A stretch of 13,303 bases of DNA from Deltaproteobacteria bacterium. GTDB lineage: Bacteria > Myxococcota_A > UBA9160 > UBA4427. The notes under the pieces were generated by a model, which saw only the letters and a program-made list of their open reading frames with translations, was not told the DNA's origin and did not search any database. The translations under genes were made by a program, and so were the position numbers. The stretch is from the NCBI GenBank assembly GCA_011051925.1, contig DRKE01000025.1, positions 1 through 13,303 on the forward strand. The letters run 5' to 3'. Shown in pieces: positions 5,288 through 12,222 of this stretch (its first letter is position 1; each line of letters begins with the position of its first letter).

Positions 5288-5965
5288 ATGCGAACCCTGG
5301 ACTTCGTCGAGAACGAGACGCTTCGGCGTGACCTTCCGCCCTTCAAGGTGGGCGATACCGTCGCGGTGCACGTGAGGGTCCGCGAAGGCGACAAGGAGCG
5401 GATCCAGATCTTCCAGGGCCTCGTCATCCGGCGCCGGGGCGGAGGTGTCGGCGAGACCTTCACCGTTCGCAAGATCTCGAGCGGCGTGGGGGTCGAGCGG
5501 ATCTTTCCCGTCCAGTCGCCGTTGGTGACGCGGGTCGAGATCAAGGCGCGCGGCTATGTCCGGCGTTCCCGCCTCTACTACCTGCGGAACCTGTCGGGCA
5601 AGAAGGCGCGATTGCATAGCAAGGTGCGCGATCTGTCGGGACTGATCTCCGAGGAAGAGGCCGAGGCGGCCGCGAACGCCGATTCGGCAGCGACGGCCGG
5701 GGTCGACATGACCGAGGCTGCGGAATCGGAACCGACCGAGGCGAAAGTCGACAAATCGCTCAAGGGCAAGGCCCGCAAGAAGGCCCGGGCCGAGGAAAAG
5801 GCCCGCCGCCGGGCTCAGCTCGAGGCCGAGGCGAAGGAACGCGAGGCGCGCAAGGCCAGAGAGGCCGAGGCTGCGGCCGCTGCCGGGGACGCGGCCGAGG
5901 CGGCCGCCGAAGGCGGATCGCCGACCGAGGGCGGGTCACCCGCCGAAGAGGCCGAGAAGAGCTGA
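5288..5965 (+). CDS. rplS: 50S ribosomal protein L19 with a long charged C-terminal extension
   Basis: The protein is 225 residues, about twice the usual 115-130. Residues 1-113 are ordinary L19: FKVGDTVAVHVRVREGDKERIQIFQGLVI (19-47), GETFTVRKISSGVGVERIFP (55-74) and RRSRLYYLRNLSGKKARL (92-109). L19 sits at the 30S-50S interface. The remaining ~112 residues have three zones. An acidic Ala/Glu part spans about 120-151, and a Lys/Arg/Glu/Ala helix-forming part spans about 152-195 (KGKARKKARAEEKARRRAQ). The acidic Ala-rich end contains a GGSPTE/GGSPAE duplication (209-221). A strong AGAGGAAAG site precedes the ATG. The frame and codon style run on without a break, so the tail is part of the gene, not a readthrough artefact. 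It would be exposed near the inter-subunit region (inference). It is the last gene of the operon. Confidence 0.96.
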   Translation: MRTLDFVENETLRRDLPPFKVGDTVAVHVRVREGDKERIQIFQGLVIRRRGGGVGETFTVRKISSGVGVERIFPVQSPLVTRVEIKARGYVRRSRLYYLRNLSGKKARLHSKVRDLSGLISEEEAEAAANADSAATAGVDMTEAAESEPTEAKVDKSLKGKARKKARAEEKARRRAQLEAEAKEREARKAREAEAAAAAGDAAEAAAEGGSPTEGGSPAEEAEKS

Positions 5966-5972
5966 AGGCATC

Positions 5973-5988
5973 CGGGAACGCTTTCCCG
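5973..5988. terminator. Possible terminator hairpin between convergent rplS and yraN
   Basis: CGGGAA (5973-5978) and TTCCCG (5983-5988) form a perfect six-pair stem with a four-base CGCT loop, eight bases after the rplS stop. A second TTCCCG at 5993-5998 could compete for the first arm. There is no T-tract, so this is not a textbook intrinsic terminator. Its position between convergent genes supports a role in ending or stabilising transcripts. The rest of the gap also holds CCCTGC/GCAGGG and CGGCAT/ATGCCG pairs (6001-6047). Confidence 0.4.
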
Positions 5989-6056
5989 CACCTTCCCGTG
6001 CCCTGCGGCGTGCCGGCATGCGTTCGCTGGATCGGGCAGGGATGCCGTCGCGGCGT

Positions 6057-6440
6057 TCAGAAGGCCGCTTTCCAGTGTTCGACGGACCAGCGCGCTCCGT
6101 CCGGCGCGCTCGCTTCGTTCCGAAGGCAGGTGACGACGTCGAATCGGCGTTCTCCGGTCTGCCGGGCGACGGCCGGATTCGCGGCCAGCCAGGCATGCGC
6201 GCCTCGTCGCAGGCGCCGCTGCTTGCGATCGTCGACCGCCTCGGCCGCCAGGCCATGGGCTCCGGTCCGCCGACTCTTCACCTCGACGAACACGAGCAGG
6301 CGTCCTCGCCGGACGATCAGGTCGATCTCGACCCGATCCGCGCGGACGTTGCGAGCGACGATGCGATATCCTCGGGATTCGAGGAATCGGGCGGCATGTG
6401 CTTCGCCCTCGCGTCCAAGCATCTGACGTTCATTCATCAT
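6057..6440 (-). CDS. yraN: YraN family protein (UPF0102), endonuclease-like fold
   Basis: A 127-residue protein with the UPF0102/YraN layout: LGREGEAHAARFLESRGYRIVARNVR, then VEIDLIVRRGRLLVFVEVKSR. The E..A.FL, EIDLI and VEVK residues correspond to the metal-binding pattern of restriction-endonuclease-like folds. The family role is unproven and is thought to relate to Holliday-junction or nucleic-acid processing. The usual GEIDLI is VEIDLI here. The start is one of two adjacent ATGs (6440 or 6437). The frame is open further upstream into rsmI, but similarity starts here. It is transcribed convergently to rplS and divergently from rsmI. A short C-terminal region (RRFDVVTCLRNEASAPDGARWSVEHWKAAF) fits the family's VRFDVV...H..AF ending. 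Confidence 0.92.
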   Translation of the reverse strand: MMNERQMLGREGEAHAARFLESRGYRIVARNVRADRVEIDLIVRRGRLLVFVEVKSRRTGAHGLAAEAVDDRKQRRLRRGAHAWLAANPAVARQTGERRFDVVTCLRNEASAPDGARWSVEHWKAAF

Positions 6441-6459
6441 CGGTCGACCAGGGTAGGGG

Positions 6460-7320
6460 ATGGGAACGCTCCACATCGTGGCGACACCGATCGGCAACCT
6501 CGAGGACGTGACCCTGCGTGCACTTCGGGTCCTGCGCGAGGCCGATTGGCTGTTGGCCGAGGACACCCGCCGGACCCGGGTCCTGCTCGATCATTTCGGA
6601 ATCGAGAACAGGCCGACCTCCCTTCATGCCCACAACGAGGCGAGTCGGATCGAGGGTGTGCTCGAGGCCCTCGAAGCCGATCATTCGATCGCCCTGGTCT
6701 CGGATGCGGGCACGCCCCTCGTCTCCGATCCCGGTGCGCGGCTGGTCGCGGCGGTCGTTTCGGCCGGGCATCGCGTCGAAGCCGTTCCCGGGCCGTCGGC
6801 GTTGCTGGGCGCGCTCACGGTTTCCGGACTCCCCTCCGACCGGGTCCTTTTTCTCGGCTTCCTGCCGCGCAAGGTCGGAGAACGCCGGCTTCTGCTCGAA
6901 AGCCAGAGGGGCCGATCCGAAACACTCGTTCTCTTCGAGTCGCCCCGGCGCCTGGTCACGACGCTCGGGGAGATCGTCGAGGTGCTGGGTGATCGGCCGG
7001 CCTGCCTCGCTCGGGAGATGACGAAGCGCCACGAGGAGATCCTGCGGGGTCCGGCTTCCGAGCTGGCCGAGCGGTGCCGAGAGAGGCCGCCCCGAGGCGA
7101 ATGCACGCTCGTCGTCGCTGGGGCCGGGGCCGCCGAGACGGCGGGGCATGACGTCTGGAGCGATGAGGCTCTCGAGGAAGCGATCTCGGATTGCCTGCGC
7201 ACGGGTGCTTCGATTCGCGATCTGGCGCGGGATCTGGCTGCCCGAAGCGGGCGGTCCCGACGCGACGTCTATGCCCGTGCGCTCTCGCTGCGAGCGGATC
7301 GCGTCGGGGAGGAGGGATGA
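6460..7320 (+). CDS. rsmI: 16S rRNA (cytidine1402-2'-O)-methyltransferase RsmI
   Basis: A 286-residue tetrapyrrole-methylase-fold enzyme that adds the 2'-O-methyl group at C1402 in the decoding centre using S-adenosylmethionine. The opening GTLHIVATPIGNLEDVTLRALRVL (2-24) and AEDTRRTRVLLDHFGI (33-48) are near-canonical. They are followed by H.HNE (56-60), ALVSDAGTPLVSDPGARLV (78-96), VEAVPGPSALLGAL.VSGLPSDR..FLGFLP (107-136) and FESPRRL (159-165). The C-terminal SIRDLARDLAARSGRSRRDVYARAL is the usual small helical domain. The ATG at 6460 has GGTAGGGG just upstream. Only 19 bases separate it from the divergent yraN start, so its promoter must overlap yraN coding sequence or its transcript. The stop overlaps the next gene's ATG. 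Confidence 0.97.
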   Translation: MGTLHIVATPIGNLEDVTLRALRVLREADWLLAEDTRRTRVLLDHFGIENRPTSLHAHNEASRIEGVLEALEADHSIALVSDAGTPLVSDPGARLVAAVVSAGHRVEAVPGPSALLGALTVSGLPSDRVLFLGFLPRKVGERRLLLESQRGRSETLVLFESPRRLVTTLGEIVEVLGDRPACLAREMTKRHEEILRGPASELAERCRERPPRGECTLVVAGAGAAETAGHDVWSDEALEEAISDCLRTGASIRDLARDLAARSGRSRRDVYARALSLRADRVGEEG

Positions 7321-8996
7321 GCCGGATCCGCTCCCCGGGTTCGGCCGTGGCGCGACTGCCGACGATCCTGCGAACGGTCGTCCACCTCCGCCCGGCACAG
7401 ATCGCGGCCCAATTCCGATACGCGATCTCCGGGTTGCCCTCGCCGGTGCGACTTTCCGGGCCGGCTCCCAGCCTGGCGATCGCGATGCCCGTGAGTGGCT
7501 TTCCCGATCCGCCCCCGCACGTCGTGTCGCGTGGGGGATCAACCATCGAATTGCTGTCGTTGCCGATCGATCTCGCCCTGCCGATCGATTGGAGCACGAC
7601 CGCGAGAGGCCCGCTCTTCGCCTATCATCTTCATCAACACGAATTCGTTCGTCTGCCCGTCTTCTCACCGTCGGAAAGGGCCGCGATTCTCGAGGATTGG
7701 ATCGCGAACCATCGCAGGGGAATCGGCTGGGATCCCCATCCGATCTCGTTGCGACTGATCTGTTGGGCGAAACTGCTCGGATCGCGGGGACTCCTTCCGG
7801 ATTCTCCGGGCCTGCGCGAGATGATCCTGTCTTCCATGGCCGATCAGGCCGAAACCCTTTCCCGGGGACTCGAGACGCGGCTGCAGGCCAATCATCTGCT
7901 CTCGAACCTGATCGGTGTGGTCCTGGCCGGAATCGTGCTCGAGGGTTCCCGGTCGGCCGCCTGGCGCGAACGATCCGACCTGCTCGTCCGGGAACTCGAG
8001 CGGCAGATCCATCCCGACGGCGGACACGAGGAACGCAGCCCGATGTACCATGCGCTGCTCCTCGAGGCCCTGCTCGATCTGCAGGCCTTCTGTCGGGCCG
8101 CTCCCGGGGTCGTCCCGCGCGGTCTTCTCGAATGCCTGCAGGAAAAGACGCGGGCGATGTTCCGGGCACTGCAGGTGCTCACCCATCCCGACGGCCGCAT
8201 CGCGCTTTTCTCGGATTCGGCCCTCGGGATCGCGTCGGAGCCGTCGACGTTGCGGGCCTATGCGGGTCGTCTCGGACTTCCCGTGGAGACGGAGGCGCCT
8301 GGCTCGGACTGCCTGCCGCAGACGGGTTATGTCCGGTTCCGCGCGGCCCCCTTCGATCTGATCGCCTCGGTCTCGGGGCCCGCGCCACCGCATCAGCCGG
8401 GACATGCCCATTGTGATGCACTGGCCTTCGAGCTTTCCGTCGATGGCCTGAGGCTGGTGACCGATACGGGGGTCTTCGAGTACCGGCCGGGCGCTCGACG
8501 GGATCACGCCCGGACGACCGCGAGCCATGCGACGCTTCAATTCGACGGCGCGGAACAGGCCGAGATCTGGGCGGCCCATCGCGTGGGCGGTCGGCCGACG
8601 GTCGCGCTCACGGCCTGGGATGCAGAGGGATCCGCCGAGGCGACCTGCCGTGGCTGGTCCCGGGAGGCGCCTCTTCATCGGCGCCGCTTCGTGGTCGCGC
8701 CCGACGGGGTGTCGATCACGGATCGGATCGAGGGATCGTATTCGGAGGTCCGATCCCGCCTGCCGATCGATCCCGCCTGGACCGTCCACCTCGAAGGCAA
8801 CCGCGCCTGGGCTCATCGCCCATCCCACGAGGGGCCCGGGGCCCGGGTCGCGATCGGATTGCCCGACGCGTTCGAATGGTCCCTCGAACGAGGTCCCTAC
8901 TATCCGACGTTCGGTCGCGAGGTGGAACGTTTCATCCTGTGCGGCAGGGCATCACGCGTTGTCGGAGACGCGATCATCCGCTTTCGAAAGGAGTGA
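7317..8996 (+). CDS. Heparinase II/III family protein (putative polysaccharide lyase)
   Basis: A 559-residue protein resembling heparinase II/III-like proteins of polysaccharide clusters. The N-terminal LRTVVHLRPAQIAAQFRYAI (18-37) is a conserved lead-in. The alpha-toroid follows with FAYHLHQHEFVRL (101-113), GWDPHPISLRL..W (137-150), ETRLQANHLLSN (186-197) and DGGHEERSPMYHALLLEALLDL (234-255, Tyr244 candidate catalytic). The beta-sandwich domain starts near 335 with GHAHCDALAFELSVDG (362-377), VTDTGVFEYRPGARRDHARTTASHATLQFDG (381-411) and QAEIWAAHRV (414-423). The family's usual HNT is HAT at 404-406. No signal peptide is visible, so its place in the cell is unclear. The ATG overlaps the rsmI stop with GGAGG upstream. 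Its end overlaps convergent ligA by 45 bp. Substrate is unknown. Similar proteins usually sit beside glycosyltransferases, which are absent here. Confidence 0.85.
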   Translation: MSRIRSPGSAVARLPTILRTVVHLRPAQIAAQFRYAISGLPSPVRLSGPAPSLAIAMPVSGFPDPPPHVVSRGGSTIELLSLPIDLALPIDWSTTARGPLFAYHLHQHEFVRLPVFSPSERAAILEDWIANHRRGIGWDPHPISLRLICWAKLLGSRGLLPDSPGLREMILSSMADQAETLSRGLETRLQANHLLSNLIGVVLAGIVLEGSRSAAWRERSDLLVRELERQIHPDGGHEERSPMYHALLLEALLDLQAFCRAAPGVVPRGLLECLQEKTRAMFRALQVLTHPDGRIALFSDSALGIASEPSTLRAYAGRLGLPVETEAPGSDCLPQTGYVRFRAAPFDLIASVSGPAPPHQPGHAHCDALAFELSVDGLRLVTDTGVFEYRPGARRDHARTTASHATLQFDGAEQAEIWAAHRVGGRPTVALTAWDAEGSAEATCRGWSREAPLHRRRFVVAPDGVSITDRIEGSYSEVRSRLPIDPAWTVHLEGNRAWAHRPSHEGPGARVAIGLPDAFEWSLERGPYYPTFGREVERFILCGRASRVVGDAIIRFRKE

Positions 8997-11063
8997 CTCG
9001 AGTCGCTCTTCATCGAGGATCTCGACGCCGAGCTCCCGCGCCTTCGTGACCTTGCTTCCGGGATCCGTGCCCGCGACCACGTAGTTCGTCTTGCGTGACA
9101 CCGACCCCGTCACCCGGCCCCCTGCGGCCTCGATCCGTTTCTTCCATTCCGGCCGCGGCCGGCTCAGGGTTCCCGTGAGAACGAAGACGAGATTCTCGAG
9201 CGGCTTCGGGCCGGCTTCCTCGGGCTGGGGGGGTGGTTCCTCGATGCGGAGCCCGAGTTCCCGGAGACGCGCGAGTTCGTCCCGGTTGCTCGGCTCCTCG
9301 AAGAAACGGACGACGCTCTCGGCGATGATCGGGCCGATGCCCTCGATTGCGGCGATCTCGCTCTTCTTCGCCGCGAGCAGGTTCTCGAGGGTTCGGAAGT
9401 GGTTGGCCAGCAGCTCCGCGACCGTCTGGCCGACGTGCCGGATGCCCAGGGCGATCAACAGCCTCGGGAGGGTCGTCCTGCGAGCGCGATCGATGGCGGC
9501 GATCAGGTTGGCCGCGGATCGGGGTCCCATTCTTTCGAGTCCTTCGAGGTCTTCCAGGCGAAGCGCGAAGATATCCGAGAGGCGCACGACGAGTCCGGCC
9601 TCGACGAGCTGGTCGACGAGTTTCTCTCCCAGGCCATCGATGTCGAGGGCGTCGCGGCTGGCCAGATGGCGCAGGTTGTTCTTCAGCTGCGCGGGACAGT
9701 CGAGATTCGTACAGCGGATGATCGCCTCGCCCTCGAGCCGGACCGCGGGCGCGTGGCAGACGGGACAATGGGTCGGGCTCGGCCTCCGCTCGAGACGGAA
9801 TCCCTCGTCGAGGGCCTCCCGTCGCCGATCGATGCGTGCGCGCACGACCTGTGGGATCACGTCACCGGCGCGTTGGATCATGATCCGGTCGCCGACGCGA
9901 AGATCCTTGCGTTCGATTTCATCCTGATTGTGGAGCGAGGCGTTCGATACCGTGACGCCGCTGACCCGGACGGGGCGAAGGCGTGCGACCGGCGTGAGGG
10001 CGCCCGTGCGCCCGACCTGGATCTCGATGTCCTCGAGGATCGTGAGTGCCTGCTCCGGGGGGAACTTGAAGGCGATCGCCCAGCGCGGTGCCCTGGCCAG
10101 ATTGCCGAGTTTCGCCTGGAGCGCGAGGTCGTCGACCTTGAAGACCGTTCCGTCGATCTCGACCGGCAGCGATCCGCGTCGTTCGAGCATCCGGTCGTGG
10201 TAGGCGACTGCGGCGTCGACCCCATGACAGAGATCGACCTCCGGGCTGACGAAGAGGCCCCATTCGCGAAGCAGGGCGAGCAGGCCCATCTGCGTCCTGA
10301 CCCGTCGGGGGCGCCCCTCCTCGAGGGCATAGGCACGGAACTCGAGGCAGCGCAGCCGCTCGTGATCGATGTCGTGGATCTGCCGGAGACTTCCGGCCGC
10401 TGCGTTGCGGGGGTTTTCGAAGGGTTTCAGATCGCGCGCGCGACGGGATTCGTTCAGGGATTCGAAGGCGGCGAGGGGGAGCACGACTTCACCGCGGATC
10501 GAAGCGATCCGCGGGGCTTTGCGGGCCTTCAGCTTCGCCGGGATCGAGGGGATCTCGCGCAGATTCGTCGTGACGTCCTCCCCGGTGCGGCCATCGCCCC
10601 GGGTGAGCCCCTGGACCAGGGACCCGTTCTCGTAGATCAGCTCGATACCCGATCCGTCGAGCTTCGGCTCCCCTGCGAAGTCGATTTCATCGGGGTCCTC
10701 GAGGCCGAGGGTTCTTGCGACCCGCCCGGCGAAGGCACGCATCTCCTCCTCGTTCATCGCGTTGTCGAGGGAGAGCATCGGTGAACGATGCGGGGCGGTG
10801 GTGAAGCCTTCTGCGGGGGGGGCACCCACGCGCTGGGTGGGCGAATCCGGATCGAAGAGACTCGGGAAACGGGTTTCGAGTTCGATCAGTTCCCGTCGCA
10901 GCGCGTCATACTCGGCGTCGCTGATCTCGGGGGCATCCTGCTGATAGTAGAGGGCGTCGTGCCGTGCGATCTCGGCGCGCAGGGCTTCGACGCGAGCCCG
11001 GTCCCGGGCCGTCGGCTCGTCTCGCGGCGTCGTGTCGCTCGTCTTCCGGGATCGACCCGTCAC
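8952..11063 (-). CDS. ligA: NAD-dependent DNA ligase LigA
   Basis: A 703-residue ligase if started at GTG 11063. It seals nicks in DNA using NAD+. The Ia domain has ALRAEIARHDALYYQQDAPEISDAEYDALRREL near residue 30. The adenylation motif is EPKLDG with Lys134 followed by TRGDGRTGEDVT, and motif-like segments include EIDGTVFKVDDL and WAIAFKFPPE. A four-cysteine zinc finger is at C433, C436, C451 and C456. A helix-hairpin-helix region (~465-590) and a C-terminal BRCT domain (~620-695, LVFVLTGTLSRPRPEWKKRIEAAGGRVTGSVS) complete it. The frame is open to ATG 11240, giving 762 residues, but the extra part is unlike the family. GTG 11063 has GGGGGGTGA about ten bases upstream. Usual length is about 670, so the N-terminus is slightly long even so. 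The gene is convergent with the heparinase-like gene and divergent from the kinase. Confidence 0.96.
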   Translation of the reverse strand: MTGRSRKTSDTTPRDEPTARDRARVEALRAEIARHDALYYQQDAPEISDAEYDALRRELIELETRFPSLFDPDSPTQRVGAPPAEGFTTAPHRSPMLSLDNAMNEEEMRAFAGRVARTLGLEDPDEIDFAGEPKLDGSGIELIYENGSLVQGLTRGDGRTGEDVTTNLREIPSIPAKLKARKAPRIASIRGEVVLPLAAFESLNESRRARDLKPFENPRNAAAGSLRQIHDIDHERLRCLEFRAYALEEGRPRRVRTQMGLLALLREWGLFVSPEVDLCHGVDAAVAYHDRMLERRGSLPVEIDGTVFKVDDLALQAKLGNLARAPRWAIAFKFPPEQALTILEDIEIQVGRTGALTPVARLRPVRVSGVTVSNASLHNQDEIERKDLRVGDRIMIQRAGDVIPQVVRARIDRRREALDEGFRLERRPSPTHCPVCHAPAVRLEGEAIIRCTNLDCPAQLKNNLRHLASRDALDIDGLGEKLVDQLVEAGLVVRLSDIFALRLEDLEGLERMGPRSAANLIAAIDRARRTTLPRLLIALGIRHVGQTVAELLANHFRTLENLLAAKKSEIAAIEGIGPIIAESVVRFFEEPSNRDELARLRELGLRIEEPPPQPEEAGPKPLENLVFVLTGTLSRPRPEWKKRIEAAGGRVTGSVSRKTNYVVAGTDPGSKVTKARELGVEILDEERLESLLSKADDRVSDNA

Positions 11064-11086
11064 CCTGACTTCGTCACCCCCCGATC

Positions 11087-11107
11087 CGCGACGAATCGAT
11101 CGTCGCG
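11087..11107. promoter_or_regulatory. Perfect 8-bp inverted repeat, candidate operator or ligA leader hairpin
   Basis: CGCGACGA (11087-11094) and TCGTCGCG (11100-11107) are exact reverse complements separated by five bases. The site lies 24-44 bases upstream of the chosen ligA GTG on the minus strand. It could be an operator dyad for a dimeric regulator or a hairpin in the ligA leader. There is no evidence for which. Confidence 0.4.
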
Positions 11108-11272
11108 AATCTGCTGCACACGCGATGCGCGTCCGCTTCGTTCCGCCTTCAGTGCCGCGTCCTGACGATTCGCGGTGGAAGGGGTCGTCGGCTCGATGCG
11201 TCGCGTCGACGGGCATCGCCTCGTATGGAAATCCCATCAAGGGTGCCGCGGAAACCGCCGATGCGCTTCAAG

Positions 11273-11293
11273 GTCCCCGGGATTCCAGGGGAC
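11273..11293. promoter_or_regulatory. Inverted repeat upstream of the histidine kinase gene
   Basis: GTCCCC (11273-11278) pairs exactly with GGGGAC (11288-11293) across nine bases. The inner GG/CC can add pairs with a bulge. It lies about 70-90 bases before the kinase ATG and could be a leader hairpin, an upstream terminator without a T-tract, or an operator. Low confidence in any specific role. Confidence 0.3.
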
Positions 11294-11361
11294 GGGCATC
11301 GACGATAACACGCCGGGAATCGGGCGCGGACCCGGATCGTCGGGGACTGGAGAAAGCCGCG

Positions 11362-12219
11362 ATGGATCTGTACATCGAGAGCGGGCCGGAAGAAGCGCGC
11401 GAACGCGGCAACGCGGCACCGGAAGACGAGGTCCAGGCCCTTCGCCGATCCCTGGATGAAGCGCTCGCGCGGGTGGAGGCGCTCGAGGAGCGCCTGGATC
11501 GCGAGGTGCGCGAGCGGGCCGAGCTCGTCCATCTCGTCAGTCATGAACTCCGAACCCCGATCACGGTCATCTCGGGCTTCGGTCGGCTGCTGCAGAACGA
11601 AGCGCACGGATCGCTGAACAAGGAACAGACCCACTATATCGACCAGAGCCTCAAGGCCTGTCGTCGCCTGGATCAGTTCGTGCGCGACCTGCTGGAGGCC
11701 CGGCCCGAGTCGGCGTCGGCTCTTCCCGTCGAGATCGCGCTGGCGGATCTTCACGAGACGATCCGCGGCCAGTTGGAATCGCTCTCTCCCCTGCTCGAGG
11801 AGCGCGGAATCGAAGTCGATCTGGTGCTGGCGGCGCGCGCCGTCCAGCTTCCCTTCGACGCGCGCCGGATCGAGCAGGTGATGACGAATCTCGTGACGAA
11901 CGCGATCCGCTACGGGCGTGCCGGAGGAAGGATCCGGATCTCGACGCGTTCGATCGACGAGCCGGCTCCCGGTTCGGTCGAGGTCGCTGTCGAGGACGAT
12001 GGTCCGGGCATTCCCGTCGAAGACCGGGAACGGCTTTTCGCCCCCTTCGTCCGGGGTGGAGGAAAGAAGGACAGCGACGGATTGGGGATCGGCCTGGCGA
12101 TCTGTCGCAGGATCATCGCCGCCCACGGCGGTTCGATCCGGGTCGAAGCCAGCCCGCTCGGAGGAGCGCGTTTCGTCTTCTCGCTCTCCGCCAGGGCGAA
12201 GCGGAACGGACGGGACTGA
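11362..12219 (+). CDS. Soluble sensor-less histidine kinase (HisKA-HATPase_c)
   Basis: A 285-residue cytoplasmic kinase. After an acidic N-terminus, a coiled coil (about 20-54, VQALRRSLDEALARVEALEERL) leads into the HisKA H-box LVHLVSHELRTPITVISGFGRLL, with His61 as the phosphoacceptor. The ATP-binding domain has the N-box EQVMTNLVTNAIRYG (171-185), the G1 box VEDDGPGIP (210-218), LFAPFVRG (225-232) and the G2 box DGLGIGLAICRRIIAAHGGSI (239-259). No membrane segment, PAS, GAF or other input domain is present, so the input must come through the short N-terminus, a partner protein or the coiled coil. The ATG at 11362 has GGAG nine bases upstream and is preferred over the longer open frame from 11032. 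It is followed by an NtrC-type regulator after one sense codon, its likely phosphotransfer partner. Confidence 0.93.
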   Translation: MDLYIESGPEEARERGNAAPEDEVQALRRSLDEALARVEALEERLDREVRERAELVHLVSHELRTPITVISGFGRLLQNEAHGSLNKEQTHYIDQSLKACRRLDQFVRDLLEARPESASALPVEIALADLHETIRGQLESLSPLLEERGIEVDLVLAARAVQLPFDARRIEQVMTNLVTNAIRYGRAGGRIRISTRSIDEPAPGSVEVAVEDDGPGIPVEDRERLFAPFVRGGGKKDSDGLGIGLAICRRIIAAHGGSIRVEASPLGGARFVFSLSARAKRNGRD

Positions 12220-12222
12220 AGC

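Larger units (their letters stand above)
11064..11361. other. Divergent intergenic region between ligA and the histidine kinase gene
   Basis: This 298-base stretch separates two divergent genes. It contains two clean inverted repeats (11087-11107 and 11273-11293) and an 11-base direct repeat, GACGGGCATCG, at 11208-11218 and 11291-11301. GATAAC at 11304-11309 is a poor -10 candidate without a convincing -35. Open frames of both neighbours extend into it, but neither extension looks like protein of that family. Promoters for both genes are expected here, and none is clear by eye. Confidence 0.55.

Noticed and set aside
7191..7316. Longer N-terminus for the heparinase-like protein
   Set aside because: The extension lies in rsmI coding sequence, while the ATG at 7317 has GGAGG upstream and begins just before the conserved N-terminal motif.
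6430..8169. Minus-strand open frame of 579 residues
   Set aside because: It is opposite rsmI and the heparinase-like gene, both clearly coding. It has no recognisable domain and is Arg/Pro-rich.
9399..10784. Plus-strand open frame of 461 residues inside ligA
   Set aside because: It is the antisense of the LigA catalytic domains, with no motif of its own.
11208..11301. Two copies of GACGGGCATCG as possible regulator sites
   Set aside because: Eleven bases twice, 83 bp apart, in G+C-rich DNA without symmetry or promoter context is too weak to call as binding sites.
11032..11361. Upstream extension of the histidine kinase frame
   Set aside because: The extra residues are Arg/Ser-rich with no domain, and the ATG at 11362 has a well-spaced GGAG site.
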